This document shows, piece after piece, positions 28,552 through 37,158 of a DNA stretch of 64,000 bases (position 1 is its first letter; each line of letters starts with the position of its first letter). The notes under the pieces are model-generated. The model searched no databases. It was not told where the DNA came from and was given only the letters and a program-made list of their open reading frames with translations. Origin of the DNA: an uncultured Mucilaginibacter sp. (GTDB lineage Bacteria > Bacteroidota > Bacteroidia > Sphingobacteriales > Sphingobacteriaceae); the NCBI RefSeq assembly GCF_913773635.1, contig NZ_CAJYGQ010000008.1, positions 248,001-312,000 of the forward strand, given 5' to 3'. The translations under genes were made by a program, and so were the position numbers.

Positions 28552-29082
28552 GTGAACCTGCAACCCTTCCTTGCAATTGATAATATAGCTCTCTTACCGT
28601 TAAACGAAGCTGACTTTGATGCGCTATACGCCGTAGCATGTGATCCTGATGTATGGGCACAGCACCCTAACAAAGACAGGTGGAAGGAAGAGGTGTTCCT
28701 GACATTTTTTGAGGGAGCAATACAAAGCGGTGGGGCTTACAAAGTTGTTGATAAAACAACCGGAACCGTGATTGGCAGCACACGTTTTTATGATTACGAC
28801 GCCAATGACTCGAGCTTGTTTATTGGCTACACCTTTTATGGAACAGCATGGTGGGGTAAGGGTGTAAATCTTGAGGTTAAAGCATTGATGTTAGCTTATG
28901 CATTTCAGTTTGTTGATCATGTTTACTTTCACATCGGGGCGAACAATATCCGCTCGCAAATTGCCATTGGCCGTTTAGGCGCTATTAAAACGGGCGAGCA
29001 GGAGGTCACTTACTATGGCGAAGTTCCTAAGCTGAATTTTATGTATGGGATAGATAAAACGGCCTGGCATGCACGGCGTTAA
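28552..29082 (+). CDS. GNAT family N-acetyltransferase
   Basis: 176 residues from a GTG start. RimJ/RimL-like fold: an N-terminal LLPLNEADFDALYAVACDP, central GTVIGSTRFYDYD strand, GTAWWGKGVNLEVKALML where the acetyl-CoA pyrophosphate loop is expected, and NNIRSQIAIGRLGAIKTGE near the end. Transfers an acetyl group from acetyl-CoA to an unknown amine. Probably co-transcribed with the upstream SirB1-like gene. Confidence 0.85.
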   Translation: MNLQPFLAIDNIALLPLNEADFDALYAVACDPDVWAQHPNKDRWKEEVFLTFFEGAIQSGGAYKVVDKTTGTVIGSTRFYDYDANDSSLFIGYTFYGTAWWGKGVNLEVKALMLAYAFQFVDHVYFHIGANNIRSQIAIGRLGAIKTGEQEVTYYGEVPKLNFMYGIDKTAWHARR

Positions 29083-29170
29083 TAATGATTAGTAGAAAGC
29101 ACAAAACAAAAGCTAACCACATGCTAAAATGCTTATGGAAGTATTACCCCGATAATTAGATCACAGCAGC

Positions 29171-29497
29171 TTACTTAGTTTTTGGTATGTATCGATCATA
29201 GAAATTGCCCGTACCCTTGGCGTCAAGGCGGCCTGCAATCACCTGCACCGAACTTTTGCTTATATCCAAATCAGGTTGCAAATGGATATGCTCTCTAGCA
29301 CCAGTTGGCAAATCTGGTTCAATCTCCTGATCCAAATTGGCAAGCTCGATCAAAAGTTTGCCGAATGACCTTAACCCCTCCGGATCACCATGAATTAATA
29401 CATCCTGCCATTTTTCTAAGGAACCCTCAAATTCATCTTCGTTATTGGCGACAAAAATATCTAAGTGACCAGTGATTTTTGATTGGCTGTTATTCAT
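29171..29497 (-). CDS. Imm32-like immunity family protein (orphan)
   Basis: 108 residues, acidic. The core (GDPEGLRSFGKLLIELANLD, then REHIHLQPDLDISKSSVQVI) resembles the Imm32 family, which is found as immunity proteins of polymorphic toxins. No toxin gene lies beside it. It begins 4 bases after the stop of the upstream esterase, so it is probably co-transcribed. The family call is from memory of the motif and is moderate only; otherwise treat it as hypothetical. Confidence 0.5.
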   Translation of the reverse strand: MNNSQSKITGHLDIFVANNEDEFEGSLEKWQDVLIHGDPEGLRSFGKLLIELANLDQEIEPDLPTGAREHIHLQPDLDISKSSVQVIAGRLDAKGTGNFYDRYIPKTK

Positions 29498-29501
29498 TTT
29501 A

Positions 29502-30416
29502 TCACTTCGCCGTTAACCATCCGTTCGCATCCATCCAATGCTTACACACCTCAAACCATTCATCCTTGGTGGTTTTGTTTACCAAACCGTAACCATGACC
29601 ACCGGCCTGGTAAATATGAAGTTCGCCCTTTACACCAGCTTTAATCATGGCCTGGTAAAACATTATGCTGTTTGCAACAGGAACAGTTTTATCATCTTCT
29701 GAATGAACCAAAAACGTTGGTGGAGTTGAAGGCGTCACCTGCTTTTCATTAGAGTAAAGATTAACTTGCTCTTCAGACGGGGTTTTGCCAATAAGGTTAT
29801 CTTTTGAACCACGGTGAGTTTCGGGCCCGAAGGTAATTACAGGATAAATAAGCATACCAAAGCTGGGGCGCAAGCTTATGTTATCTTTATTATCAATAAC
29901 AGCCTTATTAAAATGCGTAACTGCGGTTGATGCTAAATGCCCACCAGCCGAAAAACCAATGATGCCTACTCTTGCTGTATCAATACCCCATTCTTTAGCA
30001 CGTTGGCGCACCAGTTGAATTGAACGTTGCGCATCCTGCAGCGGACCTATAGATTTATCCTGCATGATGGCATCGCTGGGTAAACGGTAGGTAAGCACAA
30101 ATGCTGTAACACCAGCATCGGCAAATTTCCTAGCCACGGCCCAGCCCTCATGATCAATAGCCAGGCGGGCATAACCACCACCCGGACATACAATAACGGC
30201 AGCACCATTAGCCTTGCCTTTTTCAGGAAAAAACGGTGTAAGCGCAGGATCGGTAACCATACCTACCCTGTTACCTTCATTTTTTTCAGCATAACCAGCT
30301 GGAGCAGCTTTTGAATTAGGTACACCTTTTGGATAAAGTTTTATAGCCTGGTTATTTTGCGAAAATACTGAAGCCGTGATAGTCACTGACATTAATGCAG
30401 TAAAAAATAATTTCAT
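29502..30416 (-). CDS. Secreted alpha/beta hydrolase (esterase), copy 1
   Basis: 304 residues with a signal peptide (about 1-19). Alpha/beta-hydrolase of the BD-FAE/acetyl-xylan-esterase type: oxyanion loop CPGGGYARL (about 77-85), nucleophile elbow GFSAGGH, acid in HSEDDKTVPV and catalytic His in GGHGYGL. Likely removes acyl groups from carbohydrates in the periplasm. It is clearly a paralogue of the next gene upstream, sharing the motif order and long near-identical blocks such as KSIGPLQD and ANSIMFYQAM. The Imm32-like gene follows. Confidence 0.85.
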   Translation of the reverse strand: MKLFFTALMSVTITASVFSQNNQAIKLYPKGVPNSKAAPAGYAEKNEGNRVGMVTDPALTPFFPEKGKANGAAVIVCPGGGYARLAIDHEGWAVARKFADAGVTAFVLTYRLPSDAIMQDKSIGPLQDAQRSIQLVRQRAKEWGIDTARVGIIGFSAGGHLASTAVTHFNKAVIDNKDNISLRPSFGMLIYPVITFGPETHRGSKDNLIGKTPSEEQVNLYSNEKQVTPSTPPTFLVHSEDDKTVPVANSIMFYQAMIKAGVKGELHIYQAGGHGYGLVNKTTKDEWFEVCKHWMDANGWLTAK

Positions 30417-30509
30417 ATTAAGGTTAATTGGTTTATTGCGAAGCCTAATTAACGAAACAATTATGACTTAGTAGCAAATTTTTAGCGCAAGGTTAATTTA
30501 CTTAGAACG

Positions 30510-31430
30510 TTACTTAGCAGCAAGCCAACCATTTGCATCCATCCAGCGGGTGCAGGCATCAAACCATTGTGTCCTGGTTGTTTTATTTATCAACCCAAAA
30601 CCATGACCACCTGCCTGGTATAAATGCATTTCGCCTTTAACTCCGGCCTTTACCATTGCTTCATAAAACATTATGCTGTTAGCTACCGGAACAGATTTAT
30701 CATCCTGCGCGTGTACGATGAAAGCTGGCGGGGTAGCAGCAGTTACTTGCTTTTCGGTAGAAAAGAAGTCCATTTTTTCTATAGATGGATTTTTACCCAA
30801 CAAATTTGTTTTGGAGGCACGCCGCATTTCGGGCCCGAATGTTATTGCCGGGTATATAAGTATACCAAAAGCTGGTCGTAAATTAATGCTTTCCTTATTG
30901 TCTATTACTGCGTTTCTGAAATGTGTTATAGCCATTGACGCTAGGTGCCCTCCTGCCGAAAAACCAACCACTCCTATCTTTGCTGTGTCAATTCTCCAAT
31001 CCTTAGCCCTTTGATGCAATAACTGCACGGCACGTTGCACATCCTGTAATGGCCCAATTGATTTATCGTTCATTATATCATCGCTCGGCAGGCGGTAGAT
31101 TAGTACAAAGGCGGCAACACCTATCTCATTAAATTTACGGGCCACATCATACCCTTCATGCCCTGTAGCTAAACCACTGTAACCGCCGCCCGGGCAAATT
31201 ACAACAGCGGTTCCGTTTGCTTTATTTTTCTCAAGAATAAATGGTATAAGTGTAGGCTCGGTAACCATACTCACCATATTATTATTGTTCTTTTGCACAT
31301 AACCGGCTGGAGCAGGTTTTGAATTTGGGATGCCGCCGGGGTAAAGTTTTATAGATTGGTTACCTTGGGCATGTGAGTTATGCATAGCTATGAAACAAAA
31401 AAAGCACAGGACTAAAATGGTTCTTCTCAT
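30510..31430 (-). CDS. Secreted alpha/beta hydrolase (esterase), copy 2
   Basis: 306 residues from the ATG at 31430, chosen because MRRTILVLCFFCFIAM begins a good signal peptide; an ORF extends seven codons upstream. Motifs as in copy 1: CPGGGYSGL, GFSAGGH, HAQDDKSVPV and GGHGFGL. Tandem duplicate of the gene at 29502-30416, with the same order and direction and a 93-base gap. Confidence 0.85.
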   Translation of the reverse strand: MRRTILVLCFFCFIAMHNSHAQGNQSIKLYPGGIPNSKPAPAGYVQKNNNNMVSMVTEPTLIPFILEKNKANGTAVVICPGGGYSGLATGHEGYDVARKFNEIGVAAFVLIYRLPSDDIMNDKSIGPLQDVQRAVQLLHQRAKDWRIDTAKIGVVGFSAGGHLASMAITHFRNAVIDNKESINLRPAFGILIYPAITFGPEMRRASKTNLLGKNPSIEKMDFFSTEKQVTAATPPAFIVHAQDDKSVPVANSIMFYEAMVKAGVKGEMHLYQAGGHGFGLINKTTRTQWFDACTRWMDANGWLAAK

Positions 31431-31496
31431 TGGCAGAGTGTTGATAACCAAATCTAACCCTATACTTTATAATAAGCAAGATGTGTATTGATTGAT

Positions 31497-31682
31497 TTAT
31501 GAATCTAATATTTTACGCCAAAGTTTATTCCATATTTTAACCAAGCCCCACAAAAGCAAAATGGCAGTAAACAGCAGCCACACCCCAAACGAAAAGAAAT
31601 CAAGATTAGGAGTAGGGTCCGCTTCTGAAAGCGGGTATCGACCAACAAAGAAAAACGCAACCTGAAGCAACCAGGTAAGCAA
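31497..31682 (-). CDS. Small two-helix membrane protein after prfB, possibly frameshifted
   Basis: 61 residues from a TTG start (31682), with two hydrophobic stretches (LTWLLQVAFFFVG and FSFGVWLLFTAILLLWG). The reading frame is open further upstream (to a stop near 31713) and reads RNPGEPERWLLL. In another frame an ATG at 31728, 9 bases after the prfB stop, reads MLNRLTQPG. Joining these at CCCGGG by a +1 shift gives a continuous 76-residue protein. It is probably co-transcribed with prfB. Function unknown; existence is moderately supported. Confidence 0.5.
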   Translation of the reverse strand: MLTWLLQVAFFFVGRYPLSEADPTPNLDFFSFGVWLLFTAILLLWGLVKIWNKLWRKILDS

Positions 31683-31737
31683 TAGCCATCTTTCTGGTTC
31701 TCCCGGGTTGCGTTAATCTATTTAACATTGTGGGATG

Positions 31738-32830
31738 TTAATTGCTTGGTCCGCCAAACTCCATCAGGTAAGCCTTCAGGAACTCGTTCAGGTCGCCATC
31801 TAAAACGGCCTGGGCGTTTGAGGTTTCATGATCTGTACGAAGATCCTTAACCAATTTGTAAGGATGCAGTACGTAGTTACGTATTTGTGAGCCCCACTCT
31901 ATTTTCTTTTTACTGCCTTCAATGGCATTGGTAGCTTCCATGCGCTTACGCATTTCAATTTCGTATAACTGCGATTTTAGTAAGCGAATCGCGTTATCCT
32001 TGTTCTGCAACTGCGAGCGTGACTCCTGGTTTTTTATGATAATACCCGATGGTTTGTGGTATAAACGTACGGCAGTCTCTACCTTGTTCACATTCTGTCC
32101 ACCGGCACCACCCGAACGGAAAGTTTCGAACTCAATATCGGCCGGATTGATCTCTATCTCAATGGTATCATCAACCAATGGGTACACATAAACCGATGCA
32201 AACGAGGTATGGCGCTTAGCATTAGCATCAAACGGCGATACGCGTACTAAACGGTGCACGCCGTTTTCACCTTTTAAATATCCGTAGGCAAAATCGCCTT
32301 CAAATTGCAGGGTTACGGTTTTTATACCTGCTACGTCACCTTCCTGGTAATCTTGCTCGGTAACCTTATAACCGTTTTTTTCGCCCCACATAATATACAT
32401 ACGCATAAGCATGCTGGCCCAGTCGCAACTTTCGGTACCACCTGCACCTGCAGTTATCTGCAATACGGCGTTCAGCTGATCTTCCTCGGCCGATAGCATG
32501 TTTTGGAACTCCAGATCTTCAATTACTTTTAACGATGCGTTAAACTGCTCCTGCATTTCAGGTTCGCTCACATCGCCGGCCTGGTAAAACTCGTATAGTA
32601 CGCCGGTATCTTCTACACTGGCCAACACTTTTTGATAAGCATCAGTCCAAACCTTTTTAGCTTTTATAGATGCCAGTACTTTTTCCGCCTCTTTAGGGGC
32701 ATTCCAAAAATCCGGACCAATGGTTATTTCCTGCTCCCGGGCTAGTTCTTCAAGCTTGTTATCAATGTCAAAGATGCCTCCTCAGGGAAGCTGTTCTATC
32801 CCTCAAGTCTTGTACTTGTTCTTTAGTCAT
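31738..32830 (-). CDS. prfB: Peptide chain release factor 2 with programmed +1 frameshift
   Basis: RF2 recognises UGA and UAA and releases the finished protein. The gene starts at the ATG at 32830. The first 20 codons ([20 protein letters not shown]) end in an in-frame TGA (32768-32770). Skipping one base continues as [13 protein letters not shown] for another 343 codons, giving 363 residues, normal for RF2. The recoding site is AGGAGG CAT CTT TGA C. Later motifs are SPF (recognition tripeptide, in [10 protein letters not shown]) and GGQ ([15 protein letters not shown]). Frameshifting normally lets RF2 regulate its own amount. The small membrane protein gene follows directly. Confidence 0.97.
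32768..32782 (-). promoter_or_regulatory. prfB: RF2 autoregulatory +1 frameshift site
   Basis: On the minus strand: AGGAGG (32777-32782), three bases (CAT), slippery CTT (32771-32773), stop TGA (32768-32770) and C. Layout and spacing equal the classical prfB site, with a perfect internal Shine-Dalgarno sequence. Confidence 0.95.
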
Positions 32831-32866
32831 AAAGCAAATATAGGTAAATGGTTTAGCTCAAAACAT

Positions 32867-32899
32867 AAAAAAGGCCTGCCATGTTTGGCAAGCCCTTTT
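32867..32899 (-). terminator. Intrinsic terminator after the 145-residue protein gene
   Basis: Stem AAAAGGCCTGCCA / TGGCAAGCCCTTTT with one bulge and one mismatch, followed on the minus strand by a TTTTTT run. It lies between that gene and prfB. Confidence 0.65.
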
Positions 32900-32923
32900 C
32901 TTATTATCTGCAAAGTTTATGGT

Positions 32924-33361
32924 TTAGGCAACCATCATTTGGTTAACCAGTCCGTTGAGGTCGGCCCGGTTACCATTTAGCTGAGATAGCATAGTGCCTA
33001 AAGCAAATTCTTTGGGTTGTTCACTGTTAGTTTCCTGAACCAATTGATTCATTACGGCAGGTATAAGTGAGTTTGCTGCATCGTGAGCCGCAGTCATATC
33101 AATACTGTAAAATTTGTTAAGCCTGTTAGCAAACTTATTACTCATGCTGCTTACCAGGTTTTGGTTATACGAACCAGAAAACTGGAAAAACTTAATGATG
33201 TCATTCACACGTCCCGTCTCCATCGAATTTTTCAGTACATCAATAATTGAGCTTGAAGCTTCGGTTAACACAGCCTCGCGTGATGCGGCAGGTATAACCG
33301 GGTTGTTCATAATTGCCATACCGGCATTATTTTTCACCAATAAAAAAAGTTTTTCAAACAT
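32924..33361 (-). CDS. Hypothetical cytoplasmic protein
   Basis: 145 residues, largely helical, no signal peptide or membrane segment. Notable stretches: SREAVLTEASSSIIDVLKNS, SMSNKFANRLNKFYSID and a C-terminal FALGTMLSQLNGNRADLNG resembling small helical repeats. I do not recognise the family with certainty; it looks conserved and has its own terminator. Divergent from pgi across 280 bases that carry an unusual repeat array. Confidence 0.65.
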   Translation of the reverse strand: MFEKLFLLVKNNAGMAIMNNPVIPAASREAVLTEASSSIIDVLKNSMETGRVNDIIKFFQFSGSYNQNLVSSMSNKFANRLNKFYSIDMTAAHDAANSLIPAVMNQLVQETNSEQPKEFALGTMLSQLNGNRADLNGLVNQMMVA

Positions 33362-33496
33362 GGCTTTTAATTTTTTAGCAGATTAATAAAATGTTCGGTT
33401 TATTACTTGATTTTTATCAATAAATCAAATATAACGAAACTTTGTTTTAAAAATCAAAATATCAAACAAAATATTTTGAAAATATGACAATCAGAA

Positions 33497-33564
33497 AGTG
33501 TATTAAAAACACTAAGATTTAGTGTAATTTTTACAGTAAGATTCAGTGTATTATTTACGCTAAG
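33497..33564. repeat. 24-bp periodic repeat array in the pgi upstream region
   Basis: AGTGTA occurs at 33497, 33521 and 33545, and ACNCTAAG or ACAGTAAG at 33509, 33533 and 33557, all exactly 24 bases apart. The central unit is a perfect inverted repeat ACACTAA-GAT-TTAGTGT (33509-33525). It looks like repeated operator sites for a dimeric regulator rather than a random AT-rich stretch. Confidence 0.6.
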
Positions 33565-33611
33565 CCCACCGGACCGGATAAAAAATATGATGTAAAAGTG
33601 GTTTAAAACGT

Positions 33612-33619
33612 TACTTTTG
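33612..33619 (+). promoter_or_regulatory. Candidate -7 box of pgi
   Basis: TACTTTTG matches TAnnTTTG, 22 bases before the ATG. No good -33 TTG is visible, so an activator may be needed; the repeat array ends 47 bases upstream. Confidence 0.4.
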
Positions 33620-33626
33620 GGCGTAA

Positions 33627-35288
<1,662 letters not shown>

Positions 35289-35306
35289 ACTCCCACATAA
35301 AAGAGC

Positions 35307-35338
35307 AAAAGCCAGGAACATTTAACTTCCTGGCTTTT
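35307..35338 (+). terminator. Terminator of pgi
   Basis: Perfect 12-bp stem AAAAGCCAGGAA / TTCCTGGCTTTT with an 8-base loop, followed by TTT. Confidence 0.88.
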
Positions 35339-35361
35339 TTTATGCTGATACGTTAGTAATA

Positions 35362-35398
35362 AAAAGCCAAAAGCCACTTAACGTGGCTTTTGGCTTTT
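35362..35398 (-). terminator. Terminator of the glutaminyl cyclase gene
   Basis: Perfect 16-bp stem AAAAGCCAAAAGCCAC / GTGGCTTTTGGCTTTT with loop TTAAC. It lies just after the pgi terminator, between convergent genes. Confidence 0.85.
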
Positions 35399-35449
35399 AT
35401 AAAATCAGATGATAAATATGGTATTGTAAAAATTCAGCAGGCAATGATG

Positions 35450-36520
35450 TTAAACACTTTGCTTTTTTACCACCTTTATTTGATAAGTGTGCGGCCATTT
35501 CTTTCCGGTTACAAACAGGCGTTTACCAACTGCGTCCCAGGCAATGCCGTTTAGCACTGCATCGGTGTTATTAATGCCTGCGGTAGCTTGTTGTGTAAGC
35601 GAACTTAAATCAATTCGTTTAATAACCGCACCCGTTTGCGGATCAATTACTACAATATCATCTTTTTGCCACACGTTAGCGTAAATCATTCCGTCAATGT
35701 ATTCCATTTCATTTAAATCATCAATCGGTCCTTGATCATCGTAAACGTCAATGGTACGCAGGGTGCGAAAGTTTTCCTTATCCATCACGAAAATTTGGTT
35801 TGAGCCGGTATTACAATATAAATTCTTCCCGTCATTACACATGCCCCAGCCTTCCTGCCCCTGCACAAAGCTAAATTTTGATAGCAGCTTCAATGTAGAT
35901 TTATCATACACGTAACCTGCACGTTCATGGTAAGTAAGCTGTACAATTTTGTTATCAATTACCGTAATACCTTCATTAAAGGCGTTACAATCCATCTCAA
36001 TTTTTTGCAGCACTTTGCCGTTAATGTCAGTTTTACGCAAACTCGAACGCTCTCCCTGGTCGCAGGTACCGCCATCACTTTCGTAAAATACACCGTCGCG
36101 GTATTCAAAACCTTCGGTAAATGAGGCTGTATCATGCGCAAAGGTTTTTTCAATTTGGTAAGTGTAAAGCTCCGGTGCTTTACCTGCCAGTAAATTTATG
36201 TTAGTACTTTGCTCCTGCATTTTACCATCAGCATAAATGCGTGCCGTTAACAATTTCACACCCAAACCAAGACTGGTGGTTGCCAGACTGTATGCTGTTG
36301 TATCTGTTTTTGCAATTAATCTAACCGAGTCCATAAGGTACACAATTGAGTCAACCTTATAATCAGCCGGCAGGCTAACCTTTACATCAACCTTATCGCC
36401 TTGCTTGTAGTTTGCGCCGGCATCGGGACTAATGCTTATGTCAACCGATTTATTTTTTTCGCCACAACTGTAAATCGCAAGTATGATGGTGGCTATACCT
36501 AGTATGTATTTGTTTTTCAT
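35450..36520 (-). CDS. Glutaminyl-peptide cyclotransferase-like lipoprotein
   Basis: 356 residues from the ATG at 36520. This start gives a lipoprotein signal with Cys19 (LAIYSCGEK); a longer ORF upstream would overlap the yraN gene. The C-terminal two thirds match the plant/bacterial glutamine cyclotransferase family (Glu_cyclase_2, a five-bladed propeller): FTEGFEYRDGVFYESDGG, ERAGYVYDKSTLKLL, LNEMEYIDGMIYANVWQ, and LNGIAWDAVGKRLFVTGKKWP. The enzyme makes N-terminal pyroglutamate on exported proteins. An N-terminal beta-sandwich (about 25-120) precedes the propeller. Four bases downstream of yraN, so in that operon. Confidence 0.85.
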   Translation of the reverse strand: MKNKYILGIATIILAIYSCGEKNKSVDISISPDAGANYKQGDKVDVKVSLPADYKVDSIVYLMDSVRLIAKTDTTAYSLATTSLGLGVKLLTARIYADGKMQEQSTNINLLAGKAPELYTYQIEKTFAHDTASFTEGFEYRDGVFYESDGGTCDQGERSSLRKTDINGKVLQKIEMDCNAFNEGITVIDNKIVQLTYHERAGYVYDKSTLKLLSKFSFVQGQEGWGMCNDGKNLYCNTGSNQIFVMDKENFRTLRTIDVYDDQGPIDDLNEMEYIDGMIYANVWQKDDIVVIDPQTGAVIKRIDLSSLTQQATAGINNTDAVLNGIAWDAVGKRLFVTGKKWPHTYQIKVVKKQSV

Positions 36521-36524
36521 GTAA

Positions 36525-36893
36525 TTAATATGGCGATGGCCAAAAGGCATCTTCAATGTGCTTAAGTGTATACGTTTGTTGCGGCGTAAATAGTATAGCC
36601 ACAATATCAAAACGTACCTCACCCTGGTGATTCATAATATAAATGTACTCGTCGGCCGCGCTGGCCAGCAGCTTTTGCTTACGGTTGTCAACAAAGTCTT
36701 CGGGTTCGCCAAAGCTGTTGCCGCTACGGGCTTTAACTTCGGTAAATATAATCATCCGGTCTTTATAGGCAATCAAATCAACCTCGGCTTTGCCAAAAGT
36801 CCAGTTCTCATCAAGAATTTCGTAACCGGCTGCCTCAAGGTGTGCTTTAGCAATAGCTTCGCCACGGCGGCCCAATTCATGATGTTTTGCCAT
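36525..36893 (-). CDS. YraN family (UPF0102) nuclease-fold protein
   Basis: 122 residues. Endonuclease-like fold: HHELGRRGEAIAKAHLEAAGYEI, then the PD-(D/E)XK-type core FGKAEVDLIAYKDRMIIF and TEVKAR. Widely conserved, with a poorly known role in DNA processing. It sits in an operon dnaG - small membrane protein - yraN - glutaminyl cyclase, with 1-4 base gaps. Confidence 0.9.
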   Translation of the reverse strand: MAKHHELGRRGEAIAKAHLEAAGYEILDENWTFGKAEVDLIAYKDRMIIFTEVKARSGNSFGEPEDFVDNRKQKLLASAADEYIYIMNHQGEVRFDIVAILFTPQQTYTLKHIEDAFWPSPY

Positions 36894-36894
36894 A

Positions 36895-37158
36895 TCAAAA
36901 GGGGCTATTGCTTACAGCCCAATAAATATATGCAAAAGCAGACGTAGAAATTAACAAACAGGCACAGCTACCATAAAGCATCCCCCATCCTAAATCCCGA
37001 ATTACCTTTTCTTTTAAGCTATCTAAATGGAGCAAAAGACCGATCAGTATTATGACGGATGAAAGTACTGCCATTATAAATAACTGATCACTACCGGCAA
37101 AGAATCCGAAAATTACAAAATGCACCACGAGCGTTATTATCAGGTACAGGTACTTCAT
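36895..37158 (-). CDS. Small membrane protein in the dnaG operon
   Basis: 87 residues with three hydrophobic stretches (about 3-22, 27-45 and 62-80). The start ATG directly follows the TAG stop of dnaG, so the two are probably translationally coupled. The stop lies one base before yraN. No family recognised. Confidence 0.7.
   Translation of the reverse strand: MKYLYLIITLVVHFVIFGFFAGSDQLFIMAVLSSVIILIGLLLHLDSLKEKVIRDLGWGMLYGSCACLLISTSAFAYIYWAVSNSPF

Noticed and set aside
33497-33564. CRISPR-like array
   Set aside because: Units are contiguous 24-bp tandem copies without spacers, and no cas gene is near.
36521-36622. N-terminal extension of the glutaminyl cyclase-like protein
   Set aside because: It overlaps the yraN coding end; the later ATG gives a clean lipoprotein signal.
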